A stretch of DNA of 64,000 nt, from NCBI RefSeq assembly GCF_003116095.1, contig NZ_LGRA01000021.1:348451-412450 (forward strand), read 5' to 3'. Origin of the DNA: Azospirillum sp. TSO35-2. GTDB lineage: Bacteria > Pseudomonadota > Alphaproteobacteria > Azospirillales > Azospirillaceae. Position 1 is the first letter of the stretch; the number at the start of each line of letters is the position of its first letter. The position numbers and the translations under genes were made by a program. The notes beneath the pieces are model-generated. The model saw nothing but the letters and a program-made list of their open reading frames with translations, searched no databases and had not been told where the DNA came from. Shown here one piece after another: positions 9,440 to 18,028 of the stretch.

Positions 9440-10726
9440 ATGAGCAGGTTTGGCGGCAGACCGCCGATGGGACGCGACCGGGTCCGGCTTTCCACAACGG
9501 AAAAGCAGGCTGCCGTCGCCGCCGCCAAGGATCAGAAGCCGGAGTTCGACAACGACAAGCTGCTGAACCTGCTGCGCTCCGCCAAGAGCGAGCTGCAAGG
9601 CATGCGGCTGATCCACATGCACCTGTCGCTGTTGAAGGATCGCGACCCGACCAGCCAGATGATGGTGCGCAGCATCATCCAGGAACTGGCGAGCAAGGCG
9701 TCCTACCTCCAGTCCTTCAACATCTCCAACGGCGACGTCATCATCCTCTACAAGGGCCTGAAGCTGACCGGCGTCACCGACGTCTGCCAGACGGTGGAAC
9801 AGGTCTTCCTGTCGAAGACGACGCTGACCGGGCCGAACCCCTACAAGGAATATTCGCTCTATTCCATCATGGAACTGGCGTTGAACTTCATCAACGTCAT
9901 CCGTTTCATCGAGGAATTGCAGGCGAGCGAGACCGGCACCCACGTCACCGAGACGAAGCCGCCGATCACGCTGGAAGAATTGGGCAAGCTCGAACGCTCC
10001 ATGCAGATGTTCGATCTGTCGCCGTTCCTGTTCAACCAGGGCATCGCCAACATCGGCGGCGGCGAAGCGGACATGGAGTATTACGAACTCTACATCTCGA
10101 TCAAGCTGCTGCAGGAACGGCTCTGCCCGGACTACGACATCACCGCGAACAAGTGGCTGTTCAACTACTTCACGGCCAATCTGGACCAGTCGGTGCTGCG
10201 GGCGCTGAACCACGGCCTCAGCTTCATGCGCGGGCGGCGGATCGGCATCAACATCAATCTGTCCACCGTGATCTCGACCGGTTTCGTGAAGTTTGACGAA
10301 CGGCTGCCGATCGACTTCCGCGGGCAGGTGGTGCTGGAGGTGTCGAAGGGCGACCTGATCGAGAATCTGTCGCTGTTCAACGAGGTGGTGGAGTTCGCGC
10401 AGGACCGCCGCTACCAGATCGCGGTGGACGGCCTGAACCCGTTCTGGGTGACGAATTTCGACCTGGAATACCTGAACGCCGACTACGCCAAGATCTTCTG
10501 GTCCAACGACATGCTGGAGATGGACCCGACCTTCGAGAAGTATTTCCGCGACCGCATCGCCGAACAGGACCGCTGCAAGTTCATCCTGGCGCGCTGCGAC
10601 AGCGTGTCGAGCCTGGTCTACGCCCACAAGATGGGCATCAACCTGGTCCAGGGCCGCGCCGTCGACAACATCCTGCGCAAGGGCGTCAGCGTCCGCGAGG
10701 CGATCGCCCACGCCAAGGTCGACTGA
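9440..10726 (+). CDS. degenerate EAL-domain protein
   Basis: 428-residue protein from ATG 9440, which follows a GGGAG ribosome-binding site; the frame is open 30 codons further but without support. The C-terminal two thirds resemble an EAL (c-di-GMP phosphodiesterase) barrel: NINLS, VVLEVSKGDL, AVDGLN, YAKIFW and the last-strand motif HKMGINLVQGRAVD. The defining EAL triplet near the barrel start and several metal ligands are absent, so it is probably catalytically inactive and acts as a binding or scaffold protein (inference). The N-terminal ~200 residues are helical and unrecognised. No membrane segment. It converges on the SDR gene with 3 bp between stops. Confidence 0.7.
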   Translation: MSRFGGRPPMGRDRVRLSTTEKQAAVAAAKDQKPEFDNDKLLNLLRSAKSELQGMRLIHMHLSLLKDRDPTSQMMVRSIIQELASKASYLQSFNISNGDVIILYKGLKLTGVTDVCQTVEQVFLSKTTLTGPNPYKEYSLYSIMELALNFINVIRFIEELQASETGTHVTETKPPITLEELGKLERSMQMFDLSPFLFNQGIANIGGGEADMEYYELYISIKLLQERLCPDYDITANKWLFNYFTANLDQSVLRALNHGLSFMRGRRIGININLSTVISTGFVKFDERLPIDFRGQVVLEVSKGDLIENLSLFNEVVEFAQDRRYQIAVDGLNPFWVTNFDLEYLNADYAKIFWSNDMLEMDPTFEKYFRDRIAEQDRCKFILARCDSVSSLVYAHKMGINLVQGRAVDNILRKGVSVREAIAHAKVD

Positions 10727-10729
10727 GGC

Positions 10730-11491
10730 TCACGGCTTGCGCGGGGCCTGCCGCAGCAGCCGGTCGGTCCAGGCCGGCGGCAGCAGCGCCAGCAGCCACA
10801 CCGCCGCGACCATCGGCAGCGGAAAGCCGATTCGCGCCGCGTTGCGCGCCAGCCCGCGGCGGATCACCCGGGCGGCGGCGTCGGTCTCCATCAGGAACGG
10901 CATGGGAAAGCGGTTGACCGCGGTCATCCGGCTTTTGACGAACCCGGGACAGATCACCGACAGCTCAATACCCTCCCCGGCCAGATCGCCGCGCAACGCC
11001 TCGCCATAGACCCGCACCGCCGCCTTGCTCGCGCAATAGGCCGGCGCCCCCGGCAACCCGCGGAACCCGGCCAGCGAAGCCATCAGCGCGATTTGCCCGC
11101 GCCCGCGCGCCCGCATCGCCGGCAGCAGCGGATGGACGCTGTTCAGCACGCCGTCCAAATTGACCGCCAAAATGCGGCGCGCCTGTTCCTCGGTTTCGCC
11201 GCCGTCGCCGGTGCCGGCCGACACGCCGGCGTTGGCGATCAGCAGATCGACCGGCGTCCGCGCGTCCACGCTGCGCAGCCAGTCCGCCATCGCCACCCGG
11301 TCGGCGGCGTCAACGACCGCCGTGACGACTCCGGCACCAGTGGCGCGGCAGTCGGTTGCCACCGCCTCAAGCCGCGCGGAGTCGCGCCCGGTCAACGCCA
11401 GCGACACCCCGGGCGCGGCGTAGAGCCGGGCCAACGCCGCGCCGATCCCGCTGGAGGCGCCGGTGATGACGATGGAACACGGCTGTTTCAT
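10730..11491 (-). CDS. SDR-family NAD(P)-dependent oxidoreductase
   Basis: Classical short-chain dehydrogenase of 253 residues. It has the cofactor motif VITGASSGIG at residues 7-16, the NAG motif (LIANAGVSAG), the catalytic Ser in MASLAGF and the YCASK active-site Tyr/Lys. ATG 11491 is chosen over the frame-open start 20 codons upstream because AAGGA lies about 9 bp before it. A hydrophobic C-terminal segment (VAAVWLLALLPPAW) suggests membrane association, as in several sterol/ketosphinganine-like SDRs. The substrate cannot be told from sequence. Confidence 0.85.
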   Translation of the reverse strand: MKQPCSIVITGASSGIGAALARLYAAPGVSLALTGRDSARLEAVATDCRATGAGVVTAVVDAADRVAMADWLRSVDARTPVDLLIANAGVSAGTGDGGETEEQARRILAVNLDGVLNSVHPLLPAMRARGRGQIALMASLAGFRGLPGAPAYCASKAAVRVYGEALRGDLAGEGIELSVICPGFVKSRMTAVNRFPMPFLMETDAAARVIRRGLARNAARIGFPLPMVAAVWLLALLPPAWTDRLLRQAPRKP

Positions 11492-11594
11492 GAAACATGG
11501 TCCTTGTGCGCTTGTTGCGGGATCATGGGGCCGGTATAACGGGCGCCACACCCATCCGCCGCGTTTGAACCCACCGCTTTCCAGAGAGGCCGCC

Positions 11595-12491
11595 TTGCCC
11601 GCTCATCGCCCCGTCATCGCCAGCATGACCGGATTCGCACGCGTCGATGGGCACGGCGACGGCTATTCCTGGACCTTCGAGGCCAAGAGCGTCAATGGCC
11701 GCAGCCTGGATCTGCGCTGCCGGCTGCCGTCCGGCTTCGACAGCGTCGAGGCGATCGCCCGTGCCGAGGTGCCGAAGCGGCTGGCCCGCGGCAACGTCAA
11801 CCTGACGCTGACCGTCAACCGCGCCCAGGCGGTGTCGCAGCTTCGCATCAACCGCGACCTGCTGGCGCAGGTGCTGGAGATCGCCCGCGAGATCGAGGGC
11901 GCCGGTGCCGCCGCACCGCGGCTGGATTCGCTGCTGTCGGTCCGCGGCATCATCGAACCGGTGGAAGAGGACGAAACCGAAGCGCGCGAGCGTGTCGAAT
12001 CGGCGCTGAAGGGCGACCTGACCCGGCTGATAGACCAGCTCGTCGTCAACCGCCTCGCCGAAGGGACCCGCATCGCCGAGGTGCTGAACGGCCATCTGGA
12101 CGAGATCGCGCGGCTGGTGGATGCGGCGTCGGCCTGCGCCTCGACCCAGCCGGAGGCGCTGCGCGAGAAGCTGCGCGCCCAGGTCGCCGCCATCCTCGGT
12201 TCCTTCCCCGCCCTGTCGGAGGATCGGCTGGCGCAGGAGGCCGCCATCCTGATCGGCAAGGCCGACGTTCGCGAAGAGCTGGACCGCCTGCGCGCCCACA
12301 TCCAGGCCGCGCGCGACCTGATGGCCGAAGGCGGCGCCATCGGCCGTCGGTTCGATTTCCTGTGCCAGGAATTCAACCGCGAGGCCAACACGCTCTGCTC
12401 CAAATCGGCGGACGTCGAACTGACCCGCATCGGCCTGTCGCTGAAAGCCTCGATCGAGCAGCTTCGCGAGCAGGTCCAGAACATCGAGTGA
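11595..12491 (+). CDS. yicC: YicC-family endoribonuclease-like protein
   Basis: 298-residue member of the YicC/YloC family (N-terminal YicC-like domain and C-terminal DUF1732). E. coli YicC has been described as an endoribonuclease acting on small RNAs. Recognisable parts are SMTGFAR at the N-terminus, AKSVNGRSLDLRCRLP and the C-terminal IGRRFDFLCQEFNREANT. I place the start at TTG 11595 because AGAGAGG lies 5 bp before it and because family members have a few residues before SMTGFAR; ATG 11625 is the alternative. gmk follows after 5 bp, the standard yicC-gmk pairing. Confidence 0.9.
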   Translation: MPAHRPVIASMTGFARVDGHGDGYSWTFEAKSVNGRSLDLRCRLPSGFDSVEAIARAEVPKRLARGNVNLTLTVNRAQAVSQLRINRDLLAQVLEIAREIEGAGAAAPRLDSLLSVRGIIEPVEEDETEARERVESALKGDLTRLIDQLVVNRLAEGTRIAEVLNGHLDEIARLVDAASACASTQPEALREKLRAQVAAILGSFPALSEDRLAQEAAILIGKADVREELDRLRAHIQAARDLMAEGGAIGRRFDFLCQEFNREANTLCSKSADVELTRIGLSLKASIEQLREQVQNIE

Positions 12492-12496
12492 CCGCC

Positions 12497-13144
12497 ATGG
12501 CCCAGACCACCACCTCCCTTATCCACCGGCGCGGCCTGATGCTGGTGCTGTCCTCCCCGTCGGGCGCCGGCAAGACCACCATCGCCCGCGGCCTGCTGGA
12601 ACGCGATGCCGGCATCACCATGTCGGTGTCGGTCACCACGCGGGCGATGCGGCCCGGCGAGGCCGAGGGCCTCGACTATTACTTCATCGACCAGCCGCGC
12701 TTCGACCGCATGGCCGAGACCGGCGACCTGCTGGAACACGCCCGCGTCTTCGGCAACTGCTACGGCACGCCGCGGCACGCGGTGGAGGACGCGCTGGGCG
12801 CCGGCCGCGACGTGCTGTTCGCCATCGACTGGCAGGGCGCGCAGCAACTGGCGCAGAACGCCCGCGACGACCTGGTCAGCGTCTTCGTCCTGCCGCCGTC
12901 GGTGGTGGAACTGGAACGCCGCCTGCGCGGCCGCGGCCAGGATTCCGAAGAGGTCATTGCCAACCGCATGGCCAAGGCGTCCAACGAGATCAGCCACTGG
13001 CCGGAATACGACTACGTCATCGTCAACAACGACGTCGACGAGAGCATCGCGTCCGTTGAGTCGATCCTGCACGCCGAACGCCTGCGCCGCCGCCGGCAGG
13101 TCGGCCTGCCGGAGTTCGTGCGGAGCATCCAGGACACGCTGTAA
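12497..13144 (+). CDS. gmk: guanylate kinase
   Basis: Converts GMP (and dGMP) to GDP with ATP, essential for GTP supply and, indirectly, ppGpp and c-di-GMP pools. The 215-residue product has the P-loop SSPSGAGKTT (residues 19-28), the GMP-binding SVTTRAMRPGE segment and GLDYYFI. ATG 12497 begins 5 bp after the yicC stop; the longer open frame overlapping yicC is a shadow. Confidence 0.96.
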   Translation: MAQTTTSLIHRRGLMLVLSSPSGAGKTTIARGLLERDAGITMSVSVTTRAMRPGEAEGLDYYFIDQPRFDRMAETGDLLEHARVFGNCYGTPRHAVEDALGAGRDVLFAIDWQGAQQLAQNARDDLVSVFVLPPSVVELERRLRGRGQDSEEVIANRMAKASNEISHWPEYDYVIVNNDVDESIASVESILHAERLRRRRQVGLPEFVRSIQDTL

Positions 13145-13174
13145 GGCGCCGCGCCGCCCCTGCCCAGGGCCGTC

Positions 13175-13906
13175 TCAGCGCCCCGGAAAGGGCTTCGGCC
13201 GCAGCTTGATCTCGTGCTCCGGCGGACCGTCGCTGCCGTCGGGGTGTTTGCCGCGGTAGTAGCCCTTCTGCCAGCGTTCCTGCGCGGCGGGGCTGCCGGG
13301 GGTCTTCAGGTCGGTGTTGAACTGGCTGCGCGCGGCCGCCCACTGGCGGTAGCGCGCCGCCGTCTCCGGGTCGCTGTCGAGGTCGCGGACCTCCGGCGTC
13401 AGGCTTTCCAGCAAGCCGCGCTGGATCGGCATCAGGTGGGCGAACGGTTCGCCCTTCTCCCAGGTCACCGGCACGTCCGGCGCCGTGAACTTCCAGTTCA
13501 TGGTGAAGGGATAGGGCGACCAGTCGGTTTCGATGATCCCGGACAGGCCGGCGACGCCGTGCTTCGGGTGGTTCAGCGGACCGGTCACCATCAGGTTGAC
13601 GCCCGGCGGGGTGCGCAGCAGCGCCGCGACGTGGAAGGTCAGCACGCCGCTGCCGAAATGGCTGGCCGGCAGCAGAGGATGCCGCTCCTCCGCGGTGATG
13701 CGGATGGCGTCGACGCCGGTGCCGCCGTCCCACACCGCCGTCGCCCGAACCGGGCAACACACCTCCCACCCGTGCATGCTGGCGATGTTCAGCGGCAGGC
13801 AACGGTAGCCGTACTGTTCCGGCAGGGCGTCGATCCAGTCGCGCGTCGGGCGCGCCGGGCGGATGTCGGGGAGTGCGCCCGACAGTGGGTAGGCGATCAG
13901 CGTCAT
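13175..13906 (-). CDS. hypothetical protein, resembles the DUF6065 family
   Basis: 243 residues, soluble, no signal peptide. It contains YGYRCLPLNIASMHGWEV near residues 33-50, HFGSGVLTFH and GPLNHPKHGVAGLSG, and has a proline/tryptophan-rich middle (TDWSPYPFTMNWKFT) with a basic C-terminus. From memory this pattern matches the uncharacterised DUF6065 proteins, sometimes found next to biosynthetic genes; I cannot confirm this here. It stands alone, converging with gmk and divergent from the chemoreceptor gene at 14155. No function is known. Confidence 0.6.
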   Translation of the reverse strand: MTLIAYPLSGALPDIRPARPTRDWIDALPEQYGYRCLPLNIASMHGWEVCCPVRATAVWDGGTGVDAIRITAEERHPLLPASHFGSGVLTFHVAALLRTPPGVNLMVTGPLNHPKHGVAGLSGIIETDWSPYPFTMNWKFTAPDVPVTWEKGEPFAHLMPIQRGLLESLTPEVRDLDSDPETAARYRQWAAARSQFNTDLKTPGSPAAQERWQKGYYRGKHPDGSDGPPEHEIKLRPKPFPGR

Positions 13907-14154
13907 GGCACCGCATCCTGCCAGACTTACCCGCCCGGCGTAACCCGGCTGACGCCCAAGATCACAACCCGCAGCGTGTCGGTTGGGGTAATCCCCAGCT
14001 ATCCTTTAGAGGGTATACAGAGCGACCATATTCCAGTATGAGCGACGCTCTGCATCAGAAATTCATCATTTAGCAATCAATGATGTACGGACGGACCGGA
14101 GCGGCAACGCGGTGTCCCCAACCGTACGTCACCGTATGGGGCGGTGTTCGAGCC

Positions 14155-15843
14155 ATGGCCATCACACTTCACAGCATCAAGGCGAAGCTCCTGGTTCTCC
14201 AGGGGCTGTTCCTCATCACCATTCTCGTGGCCGGGATCTGGTCGGCGACGTCGAAGCGCGCGACGATGGTCGAGGGCTACCAACACTCGATCCAGGCGGT
14301 GGTGCAGACCTCGCTGTCGATCCTGAAGTCCTACGACGAGCGCGCCGCCAAGGGCGAGTTCAGCCAGGACGAGGCGCAGACCCGCGCCAAGGCGACGCTG
14401 CGGGCGCTGCGCTTCTTCGGCAGCGAATACATGTTTGCTTACACCTTCGACGGCACCAACATGTTCCACGGCGTTCGCCCCGACCTGGAGGGCACGCGCA
14501 AGCTGGCCGACTTCAAGGACAGCAACGGCGTGATGGTCATCCGCGAGCTTCTGAACACGGCCCGCAGCGGCGACGGTTTCCTGATCTACAACTTCCCCAA
14601 GGCGAGCGGCGGCGAGCCGATGCCGAAGCTGGCCCACGCCGCGATCTATGAACCCTGGGGCTGGATGATCGGCACCGGCGTCTACATCGACGACGTCGAC
14701 GCCGCCTTCCGCGCCACGCTGCTGAACACGCTGGCGGTGACGCTGACGGCGGCGCTGCTGCTGGGGCTGTTCGGGTTCCGCCTGGTGTCGCGCATCACCG
14801 CCGGCCTGGACGGAATCGGCCGCGCCACCGACCGCATCGCCAAGGGCGACCTCGCCACCGAGGTGCAGGGCGCCGAGCGCCGCGACGAGGTCGGTGGGCT
14901 CGCCCGCTCGGTCGAGATGCTGCGCCGCACCGCCATGGAGGCCGACGCGTTGCGCCGTCGCCAGACCGCGATGGAGGCCGAGGCCGAGCAGGAGCGCCGC
15001 GCCGCCATGGCCCGTTTCGCCGACGAGTTCGAAAACAGCGTCGGCGCCCTGGTCCGGTCGGTGGCGGAGTCGGCCGGCCAACTCACCCAGACCTCCGGCG
15101 CGATGAGTGCGGGAGCGGAGCAGACCACCCGCCTGATGGACGGCGCCGCCCAGGCCGCCGGGAACACCTCCGGCAACGTCCAGGCGGTCGCCGGCGCCAC
15201 CGAGCAACTCGCCGCGTCGATCCGCGAGATCGCCCAGCAGGTCGCCGAATCGACCAGCGGCTCGGCCCGCGCGGTGGAGGATGTGCGCCGCACCTACCAA
15301 CTGATCGAACAGCTCGACGGCGTTGCCCGCCGCACGGTCGAGGTGGTCGACCTGATCCGCTCCATCGCCGCGCAGACCAACCTGCTGGCGTTGAACGCCA
15401 CCATCGAGGCGGCGCGGGCCGGCGAGGCGGGCAAGGGCTTCGCCGTCGTCGCGCAGGAGGTGAAGAGCCTCGCCAACCAGACGGCGAAGGCGACCGACGA
15501 TGTCCAGGCCCAGATCGCCGCGATGACCGACGCCACCTCCTCGGTGGTGGAGGCGATGCGCGGAGTCGGCGGGGCGATCGAGACGGTGAACAGCGTCGCC
15601 TCCAGCATCTCCGCCGCGATCGAGGAGCAGGGGGCCGCCACCCGCGACATCAGCCAGAACGTCAACGAGGCGGCGCAGGGCGTCACCTCGGTGTCGAACA
15701 GCCTGACCCTGGTGTGCAGCCACGCCACCGCCACCGGCCAAGCCTCCACCGAGGTGGCCGCCGCCGCCCGCAAGGTGGGCGAGCGGGCCGACCGCATGCT
15801 GTCGGAAGTGTCCGCCTTCGTCGCCCGCATCCGGCAGGGCTGA
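14155..15843 (+). CDS. methyl-accepting chemotaxis protein with single Cache domain
   Basis: 562-residue transmembrane chemoreceptor. TM1 lies at about residues 12-30 and TM2 at about 197-217; between them is a periplasmic single-Cache (sCache_2-type) ligand domain with [19 protein letters not shown] and [21 protein letters not shown] follows ([23 protein letters not shown]), then the signalling hairpin with tip [16 protein letters not shown]. No CheR-tethering pentapeptide at the C-terminus (ends VARIRQG). ATG 14155 begins the conserved cytoplasmic leader; the frame is open 25 codons earlier. The ligand is unknown, but sCache_2 domains often bind small carboxylates. Confidence 0.92.
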   Translation: MAITLHSIKAKLLVLQGLFLITILVAGIWSATSKRATMVEGYQHSIQAVVQTSLSILKSYDERAAKGEFSQDEAQTRAKATLRALRFFGSEYMFAYTFDGTNMFHGVRPDLEGTRKLADFKDSNGVMVIRELLNTARSGDGFLIYNFPKASGGEPMPKLAHAAIYEPWGWMIGTGVYIDDVDAAFRATLLNTLAVTLTAALLLGLFGFRLVSRITAGLDGIGRATDRIAKGDLATEVQGAERRDEVGGLARSVEMLRRTAMEADALRRRQTAMEAEAEQERRAAMARFADEFENSVGALVRSVAESAGQLTQTSGAMSAGAEQTTRLMDGAAQAAGNTSGNVQAVAGATEQLAASIREIAQQVAESTSGSARAVEDVRRTYQLIEQLDGVARRTVEVVDLIRSIAAQTNLLALNATIEAARAGEAGKGFAVVAQEVKSLANQTAKATDDVQAQIAAMTDATSSVVEAMRGVGGAIETVNSVASSISAAIEEQGAATRDISQNVNEAAQGVTSVSNSLTLVCSHATATGQASTEVAAAARKVGERADRMLSEVSAFVARIRQG

Positions 15844-15960
15844 AGGCAGAGCTGAACGGCCGGCCGGAGGAGGCGACAAGAGGGGGCGGAGCGCGGGCCG
15901 GGTGCATTCCGCAACAATCCGCGCTATGGATGAACCCGGCCCATCGCTGGACAGGAATCC

Positions 15961-17067
15961 ATGACCACCCCCTCCCCCGCCCTCCGGGGCTGGCTCGACG
16001 AGGCGCTGCGGCGCATCGAGGCGGACGTGAACCGCTCCGCCGACACGCACCTGCTGCGGCTGCCGATCCCGTCGGTGCCCGGCGTCACGCTGTACCTGAA
16101 GGACGAGTCGACCCACCCGACCGGCAGCCTGAAGCACCGGCTGGCGCGGTCGCTGTTCCTCTACGCCCTGTGCAACGGCTGGGTGCGTGAAGGCACCACG
16201 GTGATCGAGGCGTCGTCGGGCTCCACCGCCGTGTCGGAGGCCTATTTCGCCCAGCTGCTCGACCTGCCCTTCGTCGCGGTGATGCCGCGCGGCACCTCGC
16301 CGGCCAAGATCGCGCAGATCGAGTTCTACGGCGGCCGTTGCCACATGGTGGAGCGCGCGGCCGACGTCTGCGCCGAGGCGCAACGGCTGGCCGAGGCCTG
16401 CAACGGCCATTTCATGGACCAGTTCACCTACGCCGAGCGGGCGACCGACTGGCGCGGCAACAACAACATCACCCAGTCGATCTTCGAGCAGATGGCGCAG
16501 GAACCGCACCCGATCCCCGACTGGATCGTCTGCGGCGCCGGCACCGGCGGCACCTCGGCCACCATGGGGCGCTATGTGCGCTACCGGCGGCTGCCGACGC
16601 GGGTCTGCGTCGCCGATCCGGAGCATTCCGCCTTCTTCGAGGGCTTCCGCGACGGCAACCCGCAGGCCACCGTCCCGCGTGGTTCCGGCATCGAGGGCAT
16701 CGGCCGGCCGACGGTCGAGCCGTCCTTCCAGCCGGGCGTGATCGACCGCATGATCCGGGTGCCCGACGTCGCCAGCATCGCCGCGGTGTGGGTGCTGCGT
16801 GACCGGCTGGGCCGGGCCTGCGGCGGTTCCACCGGCACCAACCTGGTCGGCGCCATCGACCTGATCGCCGACATGCGGCGGCGGGGCCGGCAGGGCAGTA
16901 TCGCCACGCTGATCTGCGACCCCGGCGACCGTTACCGCGGCACCTACTTCAACCGCGACTGGCTGTCCGCCGCCGGCATGGACATCGGCCCGTGGATGGA
17001 GCGGATCGACGGCTTCTTCCGCACCGGGGCGTGGACCGGCGACGGCCTCGCCACGGCCGAGCGCTGA
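15961..17067 (+). CDS. PLP-dependent cysteine-synthase-fold enzyme (Cds1-like cysteine desulfhydrase candidate)
   Basis: 368-residue fold-type II PLP enzyme. Lys in [11 protein letters not shown] is the expected Schiff-base lysine, [14 protein letters not shown] binds the substrate carboxylate, and [11 protein letters not shown] binds the PLP phosphate. It is longer than CysK/CysM and its C-terminal region ([22 protein letters not shown]) recalls the Cds1 group of L-cysteine desulfhydrases, which release H2S, pyruvate and ammonia; this is inference. AGGA lies 5 bp before ATG 15961. A ModE-type HTH gene follows after 15 bp, suggesting co-transcription. Confidence 0.8.
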   Translation: MTTPSPALRGWLDEALRRIEADVNRSADTHLLRLPIPSVPGVTLYLKDESTHPTGSLKHRLARSLFLYALCNGWVREGTTVIEASSGSTAVSEAYFAQLLDLPFVAVMPRGTSPAKIAQIEFYGGRCHMVERAADVCAEAQRLAEACNGHFMDQFTYAERATDWRGNNNITQSIFEQMAQEPHPIPDWIVCGAGTGGTSATMGRYVRYRRLPTRVCVADPEHSAFFEGFRDGNPQATVPRGSGIEGIGRPTVEPSFQPGVIDRMIRVPDVASIAAVWVLRDRLGRACGGSTGTNLVGAIDLIADMRRRGRQGSIATLICDPGDRYRGTYFNRDWLSAAGMDIGPWMERIDGFFRTGAWTGDGLATAER

Positions 17068-17082
17068 CGGAGGGCGGCCGGC

Positions 17083-17502
17083 ATGACCCGCATGCGGATC
17101 CGCATCGACTTCGAGTCCGGCGGCTCGATCGGCCCGGGCAAGATCATGCTGCTGGAGCGGATTCGCGAAGCCGGTTCGATCTCCGCCGCCGGGCGGGCGC
17201 TCGGCATGTCCTACCGCCGGGCGTGGCTGCTGGTCGACGACCTCAACCGCATCTTCCGCGAACCGGTGGTCAGCGCCGCGGTCGGCGGCAAGCATGGCGG
17301 CGGCACCGTGCTGACCGCCTTCGGCGAGCAGGTGATCGACCATTACCGCGCGGTCGAACGCGAAGCCGCCGTCGCCACCGCACACCGGCTGGCGGCGTTG
17401 CAGGCGGGGGTCAACCCCGACTACGGCGTCGACAAGTCGGTCGACGACGGCAGCTTCGCCAGCGATCCGGTGGTGAAGCCGGGCTGCGCGACCGAGGGGT
17501 AG
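17083..17502 (+). CDS. ModE N-terminal-type winged-helix regulator
   Basis: 139-residue DNA-binding protein resembling the ModE/LysR-type N-terminal winged helix: RIREAGSISAAGRALGMSYRRAW is the helix-turn-helix, followed by the wing VVSAAVGGKHGGGTVLTAFG. The molybdate-binding (MOP) domains of full ModE are absent, so it either responds to another cue or acts without ligand. ATG 17083 has GGAGGG upstream and lies 15 bp after the PLP enzyme, making the two a likely operon. Confidence 0.82.
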   Translation: MTRMRIRIDFESGGSIGPGKIMLLERIREAGSISAAGRALGMSYRRAWLLVDDLNRIFREPVVSAAVGGKHGGGTVLTAFGEQVIDHYRAVEREAAVATAHRLAALQAGVNPDYGVDKSVDDGSFASDPVVKPGCATEG

Positions 17503-17509
17503 CCCGTGC

Positions 17510-17920
17510 TCACTCCGCCGGAACCTCGCGCGGCTTGCGGTCCTCGCCGATGGCGACGTAGGTGAACACGCCCTCCGTCACCTTGATCGGGTCGGATCCC
17601 GACCGCTCGCGCCGCACCCAGGTTTCGATCCGCACGCGCAGCGAGGTCCGGCCGATCTTCTCGATCCGGGCGAAGCAGCTGACCTCGTCGCCGACGAAGA
17701 CCGGCTTGTGGAAGGTCATCGCCTCGATGCCGACGGTGGCGACGCGGCCATGGCAGCGGCGGACGGCGACGGTGCCGCCGGCCAGATCCATCTGGGCCAG
17801 CAGCCAGCCGCCGAAGATGTCGCCGTTGGGGTTGGTGTCGGCCGGCATGGCGATCGCCCGCAGGGCGGGGCCGCTCTCGAAGCTCGCGGGGTTGAAGTCG
17901 AAACCGTCCGTCGTGCCCAT
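17510..17920 (-). CDS. yciA: YciA-type acyl-CoA thioesterase
   Basis: 136-residue hot-dog-fold acyl-CoA hydrolase. The conserved MPADTNPNGDIFGGWLLAQM segment (residues 25-44) carries the catalytic Asn/Asp region typical of YciA, and VTEGVFTYVAI closes the fold. YciA hydrolyses a broad range of acyl-CoAs and in enterobacteria is tied to membrane lipid synthesis. It converges on the ModE-like gene (7 bp gap) and is divergent from parE. Confidence 0.88.
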   Translation of the reverse strand: MGTTDGFDFNPASFESGPALRAIAMPADTNPNGDIFGGWLLAQMDLAGGTVAVRRCHGRVATVGIEAMTFHKPVFVGDEVSCFARIEKIGRTSLRVRIETWVRRERSGSDPIKVTEGVFTYVAIGEDRKPREVPAE

Positions 17921-18028
17921 GGTCCCTCCGCCGTCACGAAAATTTCGCGCACAAACGCTTGTGGCATCGCACTATAAACGCCACAGGATGCGCTTGCGCA
18001 CCCCTGACGAAATTCCTATCATCCCGGC

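Noticed and set aside
14077..17385. 1102-codon minus-strand open frame opposite the chemoreceptor and PLP genes
   Set aside because: His/Gly/Arg-rich low-complexity translation with no domain; both plus-strand genes have clear families.
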